DNA of 39,746 nucleotides. Source: Symbiodinium natans. Lineage: Eukaryota; Sar; Dinophyceae; Suessiales; Symbiodiniaceae. Each line of letters starts with the position of its first letter. The stretch's first letter is position 1. The position numbers were made by a program, and so were the translations under genes. Under the pieces are notes generated by a model. That model had not been told where the DNA came from and did no database searches. It saw nothing but the letters and a program-made list of their open reading frames with translations. Shown in pieces: positions 7,834 to 18,060 of the stretch. The stretch is taken from NCBI GenBank assembly GCA_905221605.1, contig CAJNDS010001040.1:1-39746 (forward strand), read 5' to 3'.

Positions 7834-9600
7834 TCAACCTCCTTCACGAAAGCTCTTTTTTTGGCGGTCTCCCTCTTCTCTTGACGGCTCTTTGCCGCTG
7901 GGACTGCAGCGCTTGCTTGCAATAGGGTCACCCGGGAACAGCCTGGGGCTCCCCTCAAAGCAGACGTCGACCTCTGGCAGTGACAGGATGACCTGGGAGC
8001 CCAGATCGAAGTGGCCGAGTTCGTCCATCTTGGTTACCTGGCAGTTTCCGAAAATGGGGATTACCCATTTTGCTGGTTCCCTTGAAGGGGGTCTTGCTGT
8101 TTTGGGGTCTATATTTTAGGGGCCCCCTTATTCTCGGAAGTCCCCACCTCATCCCCAACCTTCGCGAGCGCCGCGAAGCTCTGAACTGACCACTCGCCGA
8201 TGCACAGCAAGCGCACCAAGCCGAAGGAGGTGCTGAAGGAGAAAATCGTCAATGATTCCTCAGAAGCGCAAGTCGTTTGAGTGGAGATGCTTACACGGCA
8301 CAAGTCGTTTGAGTGGCGATGCTTACGGATCCCTGTTAAGCAGATTGAAAGTGGATGGGTTGCGCTTGCCCCCAATGATGTTGGCTCCGGGTCTCCGCAC
8401 CAGGAAATAGCTCATCCTTCTGGTATCGGTCAATGGAGGTGATCCTGCCATCCACTGGGCTGTGAACCCGATGGTAGTCCTTGCTTGCTATATGCTTAAG
8501 GTGAACCCAGATATAAACAGCGAAGACAAGCTTGGCAGGTGCGAGGCAATCATACAAACGACGCTAGCCCTTCAACAACGTTCCCTCGCAGCGATACTTG
8601 AGGACCTGACTGGCCAGCGCAAACGCAGCTGCACCAGCTGCTTTCCGTCCAGAACATGCAACAGCTCTGACACAGCGATCACCGAAATCTTCAAGGACAT
8701 CTCACCGCTGGGCACCTGAAGCCAACAAAAGGGACGCTCTTCGCACATGTTCCGGGGTACGCTCAATCTTGTTCTGGTCCGTTCTATGCCCGGCCTGTTC
8801 CCATGCCTTCCCCTGCACAGGCGAGCAAACGTCCGCCAGGGCTGCTTGTGAGAAGCACCGCTCCAGAGTGGCCGGCGATAGCTGCCGCAAGAACCAATCC
8901 TCGTATGTGAGGTAATGTATGGGGAGGAAGGCATCCTTGCCAGGCTTGTACTTGAAGCGCTTGTTGATGCGGTCAGCTATCAATGTCCAGTCCTGAGGAC
9001 CCGCCCCCCCCTCCTCTTCAAGGCTCCGGATGTTGTTGGCCCGGTAGAACAATTCTATGCTCGAACTGTTTCCCTGGAGCACCCGGAGGATTTTCGACTA
9101 AAGACTCTAAAGTCCAACTATCCCCCCCAACCGAGGTACCAGAAACAAGTGGCAGCAAAGGAGGTTCCTTGTGCACAAGGGCTTGCCCGAACCCCCTGTA
9201 TGGACTAGCTGAGATGCCACATCTGGCGGAGTGCCGCCTGTCAACTTTGCCAGGCGGGTCTCCTTGCACTGCGTTGCTGGCCCAGAATCATCATCTTTAA
9301 CTCGACATCTGAAACGTGTTGTGCGCAGCACACGCGTCCTGAAAAAGCTCCTCATACCAACTTACTTTTGCATGGCGTGCATCCAATTCCGCTCGCCAAT
9401 CTTCTGCAACAACCTCTGCACGGCTGTTGATCCTAAAAAATGCTCTCAGGTTCCCATATTGAGCTAAGGAATTCTTGGCAGGTGTGGCAGCTGGCATGGG
9501 GCACTCATGGGACACAGGCCTCCTGAAGGTCTGCCACTCTCGCGAGCTCCATGCGCACAGCTTCGGCTTCTTGCGGAGACGGCTTATGATCGGAAACCGC
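7834..9600 (-). CDS. PSD: Phosphatidylserine decarboxylase (multi-exon)
   Basis: PSD converts phosphatidylserine to phosphatidylethanolamine using a pyruvoyl group made by self-cleavage at a Gly-Ser bond. Exons seen: about 9475-9310 (unassigned N-terminal part); about 9075-8860, with YLTYEDWFLRQLSP matching the family's 'F-N-x-F-F-x-R-x-L-x-P'; about 8730-8590 (weak); 8563-8401, with CLAP and then KDYHRVHSPVDGRI, the diagnostic His box; about 8260-8149, with TSFGLVRLLCIGEWSV and KVGDE; and 8037-7834, with MDELGHFDLGSQVIL. LGS keeps the cleavage Gly-Ser of LGST/GGST. The GT-AG intron 8148-8038 joins the last two exons in phase as KVGDEVTKMDELGHFDLGS, aligning without gaps to plant and bacterial PSD. 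Odd points: 18 extra codons lie between CLAP and KDYHR, and the joint after 8401 needs a frame change. The true 5' end may lie further right, and the 3' end is open. Confidence 0.72.
8269..8326. repeat. 26-bp direct repeat, two copies
   Basis: Copies at 8269-8294 and 8301-8326 differ at one base, with a 32-bp period. They lie between the His-box exon and the 'TSFG' exon of PSD, in what should be intron or a short lost exon. Confidence 0.85.
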
Positions 9601-10068
9601 TTCCAAAACCTCATCAGTACCTGGAACTCATGGATTTCATCTTCCGGGTTAAAAGACTCCAGCAGGTGAAGACGGGCCTGAGTCTAAGGTTCTACAGACT
9701 CTGCGGCACTGAGTCAGCTGTGCGGCGGGCTGCCAGCTCATGCCAATCCAACGCAGCCCGCGCTGCCCAGGCTGCCCAGCGCCGACTCCTCCTCATACGC
9801 CCACTGACCTTAACGCCAAGGTGGCGCAACCCGCGTGGAGGCAGAGTTTGGAGCATTCTTTCCGTGGGAAGAGCATGCTATCTCTGGACATTGCACTTCG
9901 CCAAGAATATCGGGCTTTTCGGGCAGTCGGTGGACCAGCAGCAGTGTTGCGCAGCACGCCCAAGAAGTGCCGCATGAAGTCAGCCGTGGGGCAGTCCGCC
10001 GCTTCCTGTCTACGAAGAAACATAGAGCTTCTGAAGAGGCCATGAACACCAAAGAGCCCCAAGCTCAC
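9480..10068 (-). CDS. Exon-like segments upstream of PSD
   Basis: Two minus-strand segments look coding. At about 9610-9515 the frame reads VLEAVSDHKPSPQEAEAVRM, then ELARVADLQEAC, an amphipathic, acidic helix-like stretch. At about 10050-9800 it reads FLRRQEAADCPTADFMRHFL, then a Ser/Arg-rich stretch ending near ECSKLCLHA. They may be 5' exons of the PSD gene, for example its targeting region, or a separate gene. I found no splice junctions that settle this, and neither shows a known domain. Confidence 0.33.
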
Positions 10069-11660
10069 AGCCTAAGCCCTAAAACTCTAAAACGTGCCTA
10101 AACTTCAAGCAAGAGCGTCACTGCAACCGTCACTTGCATGGCTCCCGGTTGATTTGCATGCTGCTGGGCGCTGGGGCTGAGCATCGCCAGGTCCCACACA
10201 CACACACTAGCCGTCACCAGCTACAATATGTAGTTCCTGGCACATGTCCCAGCAGCTAAATCTCAGCGTGTGCACAAGTGGATACAAGTGGTGTGCCAGC
10301 TTCTGGCACTTTGACTCTTGCCGGATCTGCTTTTGAAGACCTTCTGCAGGTGCTTCCACCGGGCTTGAGCCAGCAAATCGTCAAGCTTAAGCCACAACTC
10401 GTGGGGACCTTACGAAGCAAAAGCCGCAGAAGTTTTTTGGCGGTTCGGCCTTCTTTGTCCTCAGCCGCACGCTTACTACCTGCAAGCCCGTCATCCCATT
10501 TTTCAGAGGGGGCTGTGCAGCCCTAAACCCAAAACCCTAACCACTGCACGCAGCCAGCCTGTTTTTCGATCCTTGCCTTTGCCCTTACCCTTGCCTTTCC
10601 CGTGCCTGCCAGGGGCAAAGGCTCTGCAGCTTCCTAGCTGTGGCACATGTCGTCAGTTCTCCATAGCTTAGAGAACTGAGCATAACTGCCCCAAGGCCAG
10701 GACTTTTCCAGCAGCTTCTGCCTGGCTTCCATGTAGGGTTTCAAGGCACGCCACAGGGCTTTTCATCACTCAAAGTGCAGACGCCCCCCCACCGTCTTTT
10801 CCAGTTGTGAGCTGCTCTGCTCCCCATCGCAGTGCCTATAGGCCCAGTCTGCGAGACGGCGCTGTACTTGCAGTTCTGGAAGATGAAGTCGCTTGAAGTT
10901 GCGCTGTGGTGCTGCCGCATGCCACGAAAAGGCCTATGCTGCCTTGAGCTATATTGAGCAGAACTCCGGCCTGATGCTGACTAAGCATCCACTATCATGC
11001 ATCCGTCATCTTCAGCGTCTGTCTTCGCCTTTTTTTTTGTTCCGCGCAGCCAGGCTTCCCTAGCTGTGGTTACTCATTTTGCTTCATGCGCCATACAAGT
11101 TGCATGGCGCAGCGCTTGGAGCATTGTCCGGCAGAGAGTCCACGATATTTTTGCAGTCCCCTGCCGAAGGCAGAACTGCAGCACGAATGCGCCCACTACA
11201 ACTTTGAAGAGTTCTAATGCGCATTCGGCAATCAGCTGTGCATGTCTTGTTTCAAAGACCTGCGCTGGTTGTTCAGTTTATTCATCATTTTTGACTTTAT
11301 TCCTGCTTCCCCCTTGTATTCTACAAGCCTCCTGGCTTTCTGTTGCCAGGAAAGGAAAGCAAGGTTGCCACAAGGGTCCGCACTGCTTAGGGCTTAAGGG
11401 TTAAGGGCTTAGCCTGCAGAGCAAGTTGCAGAAGGGATCAGTAGGGAGCCTAACACCCGGAGATCGGAGCAACTGCGCTTTCTCAAGTTGTGGCTGCAGT
11501 GGAACCCGGAAAACTCTGCGCATCGGCAAACTCAAAACTCGCATTTGACTGAATTAGCATAGCATTGTGCCATTGGGTTAAGGCAGCTGCGCCACAGTCT
11601 GGCCTGAGATCTGAGAAAGTTGGTGGCTGGACCACTCGGCAGGGAACAATGTCATGCCAG
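10069..11660. other. Sparse region with isolated exon candidates
   Basis: Telomere-like words occur at 10071-10090, 10521-10540 and 11385-11412. The clearest coding candidate is on the minus strand at about 11262-11083, reading QVFETRHAQLIAECALELFK, then VVVGAFVLQFCLRQGTA and SWTLCRTMLQALRHA, bounded by stops on both sides. A second, weaker one lies at about 10480-10400 (AAEDKEGRTAKKLLRLLLRK). A run of CA repeats is at 10196-10208. I see no gene model for the rest. Confidence 0.3.
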
Positions 11661-11879
11661 AAAGAGCTTCAGTGTTGAAGAAGTTTTTTCAGGTCATCAA
11701 ACTCCCTCCCCCTCCCCAACCGCCAATCCCAAGTTCGGCGCCCACACGCACACGAGGTAGGAGCTAGGGCTTGGAGTTTCGGGTTCCATTTCCGTGAGGC
11801 GGCAGTAGGTGCACGGAGGCGCACGCGTGTGGTCACAGAATAGTGACGGGTTCGACAGCCTTGGATGCACAGGCTGCAG

Positions 11880-12030
11880 CGCAGTCGTATCCCCACAGGC
11901 ACACAAGCTTGCAGAAAGCAAGATGGAGTTTGGCAGGAAGCGAGAGCTCCTGCAGCCAGTGCGATGACGCCAAAGAACATGAGCTGAATTCGAGCGCACC
12001 TGAGCTTCTCAACGCATCTGTGCAAGCTTG
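11880..12030 (-). CDS. Possible signal-peptide exon
   Basis: The minus frame reads RIQLMFFGVIALAAGALASC followed by QTPSCFLQAC: a basic residue, a hydrophobic core and a small-residue Ala-Ser-Cys end, as in a secretory signal peptide. Downstream in the same frame the sequence becomes Arg/Ser-rich and is probably intron. The mature protein is not visible. Low confidence, since a single hydrophobic stretch is weak evidence. Confidence 0.3.
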
Positions 12031-12439
12031 GCGATGTTTTGGACTCACCGACACACGTGCACTTGTAGCCCCACTAGCTGCGTTCATGCCAGCTGGGGCG
12101 CACTGTCCCGTGCATGTCCGACTTTGAGGAGAGAATGAAGTGTCTGAAAAGCGTGCTAGTCGGCCCATTGTGTCGCAGACTGGATGGCTTCTTCTTGACC
12201 ACAGTCGGCTCCACATGCCACTGCCCTGTACCAAGACCCAAGGAGAGAATTTGCTTGTCTGGTAGTGTAGGGTTCACGTTGCTTCAACACATGAGAGCTC
12301 TGGAAAGAACATGCAATCCCTGAAATCCGACTTTCTCAAGCTCGAAGCCTCACAACTGACGCTCATCGCTCCACTGTTCTCAGCAGCGTTTGCCTATGTT
12401 GGGCTACTGTGTCTCTCACTCAGCTGTTGCTAGACGTGC

Positions 12440-13180
12440 TCTTCGATGTTCGATCCACTTAGGCCCCACTTCGTGGTCCATTTTGCCCCGGCTCCACCGG
12501 GTATTAGGCTCATCCAGGACCGCATTGGGTCTCCCCGGCGCGTGATCGAGGTCATGATCCACTTGACTGGCAATTGTCTTGCTCTCTCTCTCTCTCTCTC
12601 TCGTTTTTTCTGGTTTTTCCTCATGTCTTGTGTTTATTTGCTCTTACTCTCACTCTCACACACTCTCAACACACTCTCTCTTTCACACACCCACCCACCC
12701 ACCTACACCTCCGGCCTGTCCCGCCCCCCCTCCCCTCTCGACTCGGAGCCTCTGAGTCCGTGTGCTCCCGCAGCGTGTCCTTGGACTCAACCCGCATCCG
12801 TCATCTCGAAGTGCGGGATGGCGGCCAAACCGAACCCCCGCCCTTGTCCTGGCGTCCCCACGAAACACCTCCACCCCACCCCCTGTCGGGGCGTTTCGTC
12901 ACCCAGTTCTGCTTCACTGTCACTTCTATCCCAAAAGCGTCGTCAAAGTTGTCGCGGTCGGCGGGGATCACTAGTTCTTCCTCGGCGGGTGGCACCTTCA
13001 CTCCAAAGCAGCTTCGCTGCTAGCTCTCTGTTCCCCGAAGGTAGCACGGGCTCAACCCTGTTCCCGAGACTTGAGCCAAAGTGTACTTTCTTTCGTTCCA
13101 TTTTTCTTTCGCTTTCGAGGACCGAAGCCCCGGCACAGTAACCGCCGTCTTTAGGGGTCACCGGTGCTAGAAAGACCCCA
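12440..13180. repeat. Pyrimidine-rich stretch with CT and CA microsatellites
   Basis: The core is (TC)n at 12579-12602, followed by CTCACACTCT-type and CACCCACC-type low-complexity words to about 12730 and C-rich DNA to about 13010. The bases before the microsatellite (12446-12575) are open on both strands with protein-like words on each, so I assign no exon. Long plus-strand open frames here are products of the skewed composition. Confidence 0.6.
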
Positions 13181-13540
13181 ACAAACGATAACAGACACGA
13201 AGCCCTTCAATCTCCTTGGTCTCGTCCAGCCAGGCCCGCAGGCACCATGCCCCCGCAGGGTGTCGCAGCCTTGAAGGCTGCATCCGAGTCCTTCCCGGGG
13301 TTGATTACCCTCACCCTGGGTCCATTGGATTCACTGGGGTTGCATATTTTGGGGGGCTTGGGGTTCAGCTTACGGCTGGATCGCCGGGTACAGCCCAGAA
13401 GAATCTGGTGAAGATAGCCAATAGCCACTAGCCACACTAGCCCACGACGTGCTGCAGCAACGCAATGCAGGTTTCGACTGTCTTGTGCAACCTGCCGCCC
13501 CGCACATGAAGATACCGTCAGCTGCCGCAACTCGCTCTTT
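13181..13540. other. Short intergenic gap
   Basis: Follows the stop of the SANT/PP-loop gene in transcription order, so it should hold its 3' untranslated region. A GGGGTT/GGGGGGCTTGGGGTT stretch at 13335-13370 is telomere-like in a loose sense. No gene is supported. Confidence 0.4.
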
Positions 13541-13548
13541 CCACGCCT

Positions 13549-15801
13549 TTAAGAGGTTTGCGGCTCGCTCTTTTTCTTTCTCAGGAACGCTCTTTGCAAA
13601 GCACTCTCCGGGTAGTGCCTATCCATCTGGAGTGTGCTCAGGCACGTCTCTCCGAATCGGAGTACGTTCAACTTGTCGTCAATGCCCATGATGACGAAGC
13701 GGCTGGCATCATTCACCTGGCAAAGGGATCCTGTCTTGAGCTTGCTTTCGAAATACTCCTTGTCCTGAGTGAACTCAAGGATGTACTGTTTCAAAGGCTG
13801 CTTGTATGTTGACCACTTTGTGTGATCTGTCATCTTGGATGCATGGTTCTCAGGGACAAAGGACCATTGCTGAAACTCCTCTGTCTGGAAGAAGTGGACA
13901 ACTCTGTCCAGGTCGGTCCAGCGAAGTTGGGGCCGGCGCTGGAAGAGCCTAAGGCAAACTGTCTGCCATTTGCAGGCGATGTTCAGCCACCAGAGCAAGT
14001 CAAATGCAGAGAAGATTGGAAGCGGGCATCGTTCCACAAAAGGCCTAAACCAATGCAGCCATCGTTCCTTGTGCTTCACAATGCCCATGTCCATCAAAGC
14101 ATGCAGCACAGTGTCCTCCCAGGCTGCATCCAGCCCATGCTCGTACAGCGCGCTGAGCTCAGACTTGACGAAAGCTGCCTCTAGCAACTGAGACCCGAAT
14201 ATTTGATCTCCACACTCTCCAGTGACTGTGATTCTGGGCGTGTGCGCTTCCCACAGCGCCGACACTTCCTCTGCATCTGCAAGGGGCTCTATGGAAATGG
14301 CTCCGGCTTCATGCAGTGGCAGAAGGACCTTCTCATGGAACCATGGATACTCCGCGATGGAGTCGGCACTGCATCGGACGACAATGCCCTCAAAGGCATG
14401 GGATGTTGGCTCTGCTTGAAGGCTGCTCTGCGCGTTCCATGGTCGCCAGTCAGGCTGCAGCGCTCTCAGCATCGCTACCAGCACAGATGTAGAGTCGATG
14501 CCTCCACTCCAAAGCACCTCGAGTTTGCATCGCTGTGCCTGCGCGCGATCGATCAATGACCTCGCCCGGTCATCCATCACCGTGCCAAGCTGCTTACAAA
14601 AGCCTGGGTCCCTGTCTGGCATGGGCTCCAGGACTGTCAGGCGCAAGCTACAATCCTTGTTCAGCAGACCGGTGCGATCGATCATCGGTGTCCGGAAAAA
14701 GGCTGACAGCCCGATCAGAAAGTCTTCCTGGATTGTGTCTGGCAGCAATGTTGCGGGTGGATGGCAAATGGAGGGGGAGCACAGGTAACAGGACAGAAGC
14801 GGTGACCACATGACGAGTCCTGTCCCCAATTTCTGTACTTCTAACCCTTTTGACTCAGGAGACAGCAATGCCTGCATCTCTGCCAAGATTGCTTGGTCTC
14901 GCCACTGCCACCTCTCTCCCACGGTCCCTTCAGGGATCTCACGCAGTAGCTTCGTGTTCGTTGCATCGGGCGCCTTCATGCCCAGTGCTTCTAGTCGGGA
15001 GAGTGGCTCCGCAACTTGCCTCCACTGCTCTTGACATTGGCCATCTGTGCGACTGAAGCCCTCGCCTTCCAAATGCTGTTGGACTGCAGTCCAGCCCAAG
15101 TGGCCACAAGATCTCACAGCAGAGATCAAGGCTTCCTCCTCCTCGCTCGTCCAAGGAGCGCGCTCCTTTGTATCAGACTCCGGCAACGTCCAGGGACTAC
15201 TGATGCGTCGGCACATCCGACGCGGATTGAGCCTGAGAAACGGGCTGCCATCCTCCAGTCGCTTGACAGGCCCGGATTCAAGTCTCTGTACCATCTGCTT
15301 GTGGGGGCCACAAACCAGTCTTCCACACATCAAGCAAGTTGGGTGGAGATGTTTCTGTGGCGTAGGCCATTGCCCAGAGCACCACATCATGTCAAGGATA
15401 TCATCCACGACGGGTATTTCCTGCTCACCCGAATCAGCCAAGACTTGCGAAAGCATCTGTACGATCGGACTGCAGCGATTCAGATGAAGGGTCTTACACT
15501 CCCTGTGCAGCACGATGAGGCTGCAAGGAAATGACATTACCTCGTTGGCTTGGTCTAAAAAAACCGATTCCAGGACATCGCAGACATCTCGAAAATGTCG
15601 GTTAGCATGAAGAAGAAGATCTGCGTACACGAGAGTGCTCTCTCGATTACGACGTTGGCAACCTCGGAGACTCAGAAAAGAAGATGACAACCACGCCGAA
15701 AGATCCATGGGCTCACCAACAGCAGAGGCGTGAGCAGTGAGAGGTGAGTGTAATCCCCGTGGGGTGCTGTAGTTCTGAAGCTTTGCAGAACCTGTTCTCA
15801 T
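13549..15801 (-). CDS. SANT/Myb-like domain fused to asparagine-synthetase-type PP-loop ATPase
   Basis: A single uninterrupted 750-codon ORF, ATG at 15801, TAA at 13551-13549. Residues 1-200 are unrecognised, with Cys-x-x-Cys spacing at 156-164 (CLMCGRLVC). Residues about 214-263 look like a SANT/Myb repeat (APWTSEEEEALISAVRSCG, Trp237, Trp260, QCQEQW), usually DNA- or histone-binding. Residues 430-437 are LWSGGIDS, the PP-loop that binds ATP in N-type ATP pyrophosphatases; residues 527-536 are TGECGDQIFG, at the place of the 'GDGGDELFG' motif of asparagine synthetase. Together these match the AsnB C-terminal synthetase fold. There is no N-terminal Cys2 glutaminase domain, so ammonia from glutamine is not expected. 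The last 150 residues are Trp/Phe/Lys-rich and unassigned. Substrate is unknown. It has no introns, unlike its neighbours, and begins 87 bp after the Sec14 stop. Confidence 0.85.
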   Translation of the reverse strand: MRTGSAKLQNYSTPRGLHSPLTAHASAVGEPMDLSAWLSSSFLSLRGCQRRNRESTLVYADLLLHANRHFRDVCDVLESVFLDQANEVMSFPCSLIVLHRECKTLHLNRCSPIVQMLSQVLADSGEQEIPVVDDILDMMWCSGQWPTPQKHLHPTCLMCGRLVCGPHKQMVQRLESGPVKRLEDGSPFLRLNPRRMCRRISSPWTLPESDTKERAPWTSEEEEALISAVRSCGHLGWTAVQQHLEGEGFSRTDGQCQEQWRQVAEPLSRLEALGMKAPDATNTKLLREIPEGTVGERWQWRDQAILAEMQALLSPESKGLEVQKLGTGLVMWSPLLSCYLCSPSICHPPATLLPDTIQEDFLIGLSAFFRTPMIDRTGLLNKDCSLRLTVLEPMPDRDPGFCKQLGTVMDDRARSLIDRAQAQRCKLEVLWSGGIDSTSVLVAMLRALQPDWRPWNAQSSLQAEPTSHAFEGIVVRCSADSIAEYPWFHEKVLLPLHEAGAISIEPLADAEEVSALWEAHTPRITVTGECGDQIFGSQLLEAAFVKSELSALYEHGLDAAWEDTVLHALMDMGIVKHKERWLHWFRPFVERCPLPIFSAFDLLWWLNIACKWQTVCLRLFQRRPQLRWTDLDRVVHFFQTEEFQQWSFVPENHASKMTDHTKWSTYKQPLKQYILEFTQDKEYFESKLKTGSLCQVNDASRFVIMGIDDKLNVLRFGETCLSTLQMDRHYPESALQRAFLRKKKSEPQTS

Positions 15802-15888
15802 AGGACTTCAAGCCCGTAACATGACGTGGCAGGACTAGCACTCTACAAGAGCTCGATGAAGCTGCGTGGCTCAAATTTCCCGCTGACT

Positions 15889-17546
15889 TCAACAAGCAAA
15901 CTGTAGTATGAGTAGCCTCCCCTCTCCACCACGTGAGTCATATCCCCCAAACACGAACTCCCTAACTCTCTTCGACCCTTTGCCGCTTCTTCTGGGCGGA
16001 TCCTCGCGGAGGAAGGCGGGCAGGGCTGCTAGATCCAGCTCCGCCCCCAGTCGGTCTGTCCAAGAGCTTGCCTGGAGACGCGGAGAGGCCGTTTCGGGTG
16101 TACTTCGAGTGTAAACTCAGTGTAAACCAGTGTATACCTTGAGGTCTTAGGGCCTACGAGTAGCTCTTTCTGTGGGTTGGGCCACGAGCTGGGAGCATGG
16201 GGCAGGGCTATCGCCGTTGGGCACATGTGCCCTGTCAGCTCACAACCTGCCTTTGGGCCACATGGGACCAACTTGTTCTGCGTTCGCTCCGGCAGCAGTG
16301 GTTGGATGCAATAGCGCCAGGCCGTGCTGGTGCAGGAACCAAGTCGGATGATGAATGCCCTCCGCACTGTTTCCTGAACCAATCAAACAGCCCGAATTGG
16401 CAAGTGATTTCAAGTTGCCAGCAACCTATGCTGTCGCATGATGCTCTATGATGAACCATGGGCGGCTGATGCCTCTGCCAAGCGACAGGATAGTTGGCAT
16501 CAGTAATTTGCGAGATCTCCGCGGCGATCTTCAGACTCGAGAACAACCGACTCGTCAAATTCGGGACGCCGTATTTGCCATAGTCGCCCATGTCAATGAT
16601 CTGAAGCTGGCCTCCAATCACCACCTCCGTGTCGAACATTGCTCGTCGAATCTCCTCGTGGGCACGCTCCATTCGCATCATGGTGTCAATCCTTAGCAAG
16701 GCTTCGAGAAGCTTGACCATTCAAGCCGATGCAAAACGTGGATATCTGACGCGTAAACCTGCCAGGTCACAAAACGAGCTCTTTCCCGAACTCGCGAACC
16801 AGTCCCTGGACGTCGGCCACACTTGTCCGAACCAGCCGAACGGGCACACCATGTCCTGCACAGATCCCACAGAATCCCACAGCAATCTCTTGGAGGACAG
16901 CTGGGCAAGACGGGCTGAGGTGTTTGCTAAGCTCCGGGCTATCCCTGCAAAGCTCCACGTCTGTTTCATATCTCCTCCTCGGCTGAAACTCAGGATGAGC
17001 TTGTCTTTCATCTTGGTTCATCCTATTGAAGCTATTAAGAATTCTAGGCAATGGGATCCTGTCGCAGCTGACCATAACGACGCTGAGAGGGAGGCCAGAA
17101 AGGGAGGGAAGGGAGTGGGTCAAAATGAGAGCATTGTTGGAAGGGGCCTAAGTTGGGACAGGAGGGAAAGGTTGTGGTTAGCAGGTCGGCTGCTTTGCAG
17201 AAGAGCAGCATCTCTATACTGCGCTGAGTGCTTTGTTGATCGAGCTCCTCCTTCCATTGTCGTACTTTCTCCTGGTCTGCACAACTCGTGACTTGTAGAA
17301 AGCCCAACGGCGTCCTAAAGTGCGAAACTGTCTCAAAGCCAACCATGAAAGACGGCTACCGAAGTACCACTACTCAGGGACAAGTCGAGGACTCACAGTG
17401 TATTCACAAGGCAGGAACAAGGCCATCGGTGGCCCTGAGTTAGCGTGCGGGGGTTCAAGTGGGTTTCTGCCAGGATGCGTCCACTTTGAATGCGTGGCGC
17501 CACTCGAGCATTGCTCTGAACATCACTTCCGCCTTCGGCAGATCAC
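15889..17546 (-). CDS. Sec14-like CRAL-TRIO lipid-transfer protein (at least six exons)
   Basis: CRAL-TRIO proteins hold one phospholipid or other lipid and move it between membranes. Exons: 17546-17479, after CCGCAG, DLPKAEVMFRAMLEWRHAFK, a CRAL-TRIO N-terminal helix; about 17275-17170, QEKVRQWKEELDQQSTQRSI; 16855-16776, GHGVPVRLVRTSVADVQGLV and REFGKEL; 16711-16487, exactly 75 codons, GGQLQIIDMGDYGKYG and ending DANYP; 16373-16247, ETVRRAFIIRLGSC, STAWRYCIQPLLPERTQNKL; 16055-15889, AELDLAALPAFLRED and a basic tail to TGA. Introns 16775-16712, 16486-16374 and 16246-16056 have GT-AG ends and keep phase; the second restores the classic 'N-Y-P-E', the third gives the 'LPxFL' end. The exon at 17479 seems to use a GC donor. 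The joint between the second and third exons is not solved, and a 5' exon is missing. Confidence 0.8.
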
Positions 17547-17574
17547 CTGCGGGAGGCATTGGGGTGTGCTACTG

Positions 17575-17740
17575 TGCTGTGCGCCTGAGAAACCCTTGCG
17601 TAGGTAACCTGCGGCAGGTCCCTAAGTCCGGGGATTGCGGGCAATTCGTGGCTACCCTTCAGCGCAAACAATCGCATGCCCCAGTGTGGGCGGCCAGCGT
17701 CTTACTTTTTTTGTTGCGCGCGAGGGCAATCGCGACTCCC
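17575..17740. other. Probable 5' part of the Sec14 gene
   Basis: The CRAL-TRIO N-terminal helix at 17546 is internal, so a first exon should lie to its right. I could not find a convincing ATG or exon here; the minus strand has only short open stretches. The first exon may lie beyond the AT-rich island. Confidence 0.25.
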
Positions 17741-17754
17741 CGAATGCCACGATC

Positions 17755-18060
17755 GGAAATATTCCCGGTATTGGATCATTACATTCTGACATTATATCTT
17801 CTGTGTTTATTTGTTTCTTATTATCCTACTCTAGTAAAACTTTTTATATATTGTTATATTCTGATCCTGTATTGACAAATACATAACAAGTAATAAGTTA
17901 ATAAGTTCTGATATTCTGATACTACTATGTTGTTACTATTGTGATATTGATATATTGTTCTCTTGTTGTACTGATATATTGATACATTACTATACTAAAA
18001 TCTTGTTGTACTACATATTTCCATTACTACATTTGATCGTTACACTGTTAGACTTCCTCC
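17755..18060. other. AT-rich island
   Basis: About 300 bp of strongly AT-rich sequence built of short words such as GATATTGATATATTG, TTGTTGTACTGATATATTG and TACTATACTAAAATC. The rest of the window is near or above half GC, and both borders are sharp. It contains irregular repeats of 'GATATT' and 'TTGTTGTACT' but no long open frame of protein-like character. Confidence 0.85.

Noticed and set aside
12446-13141. 231-codon plus-strand frame rich in Leu, Ser and Pro
   Set aside because: Produced by pyrimidine-rich DNA; no domain, and a similar frame exists one base over.
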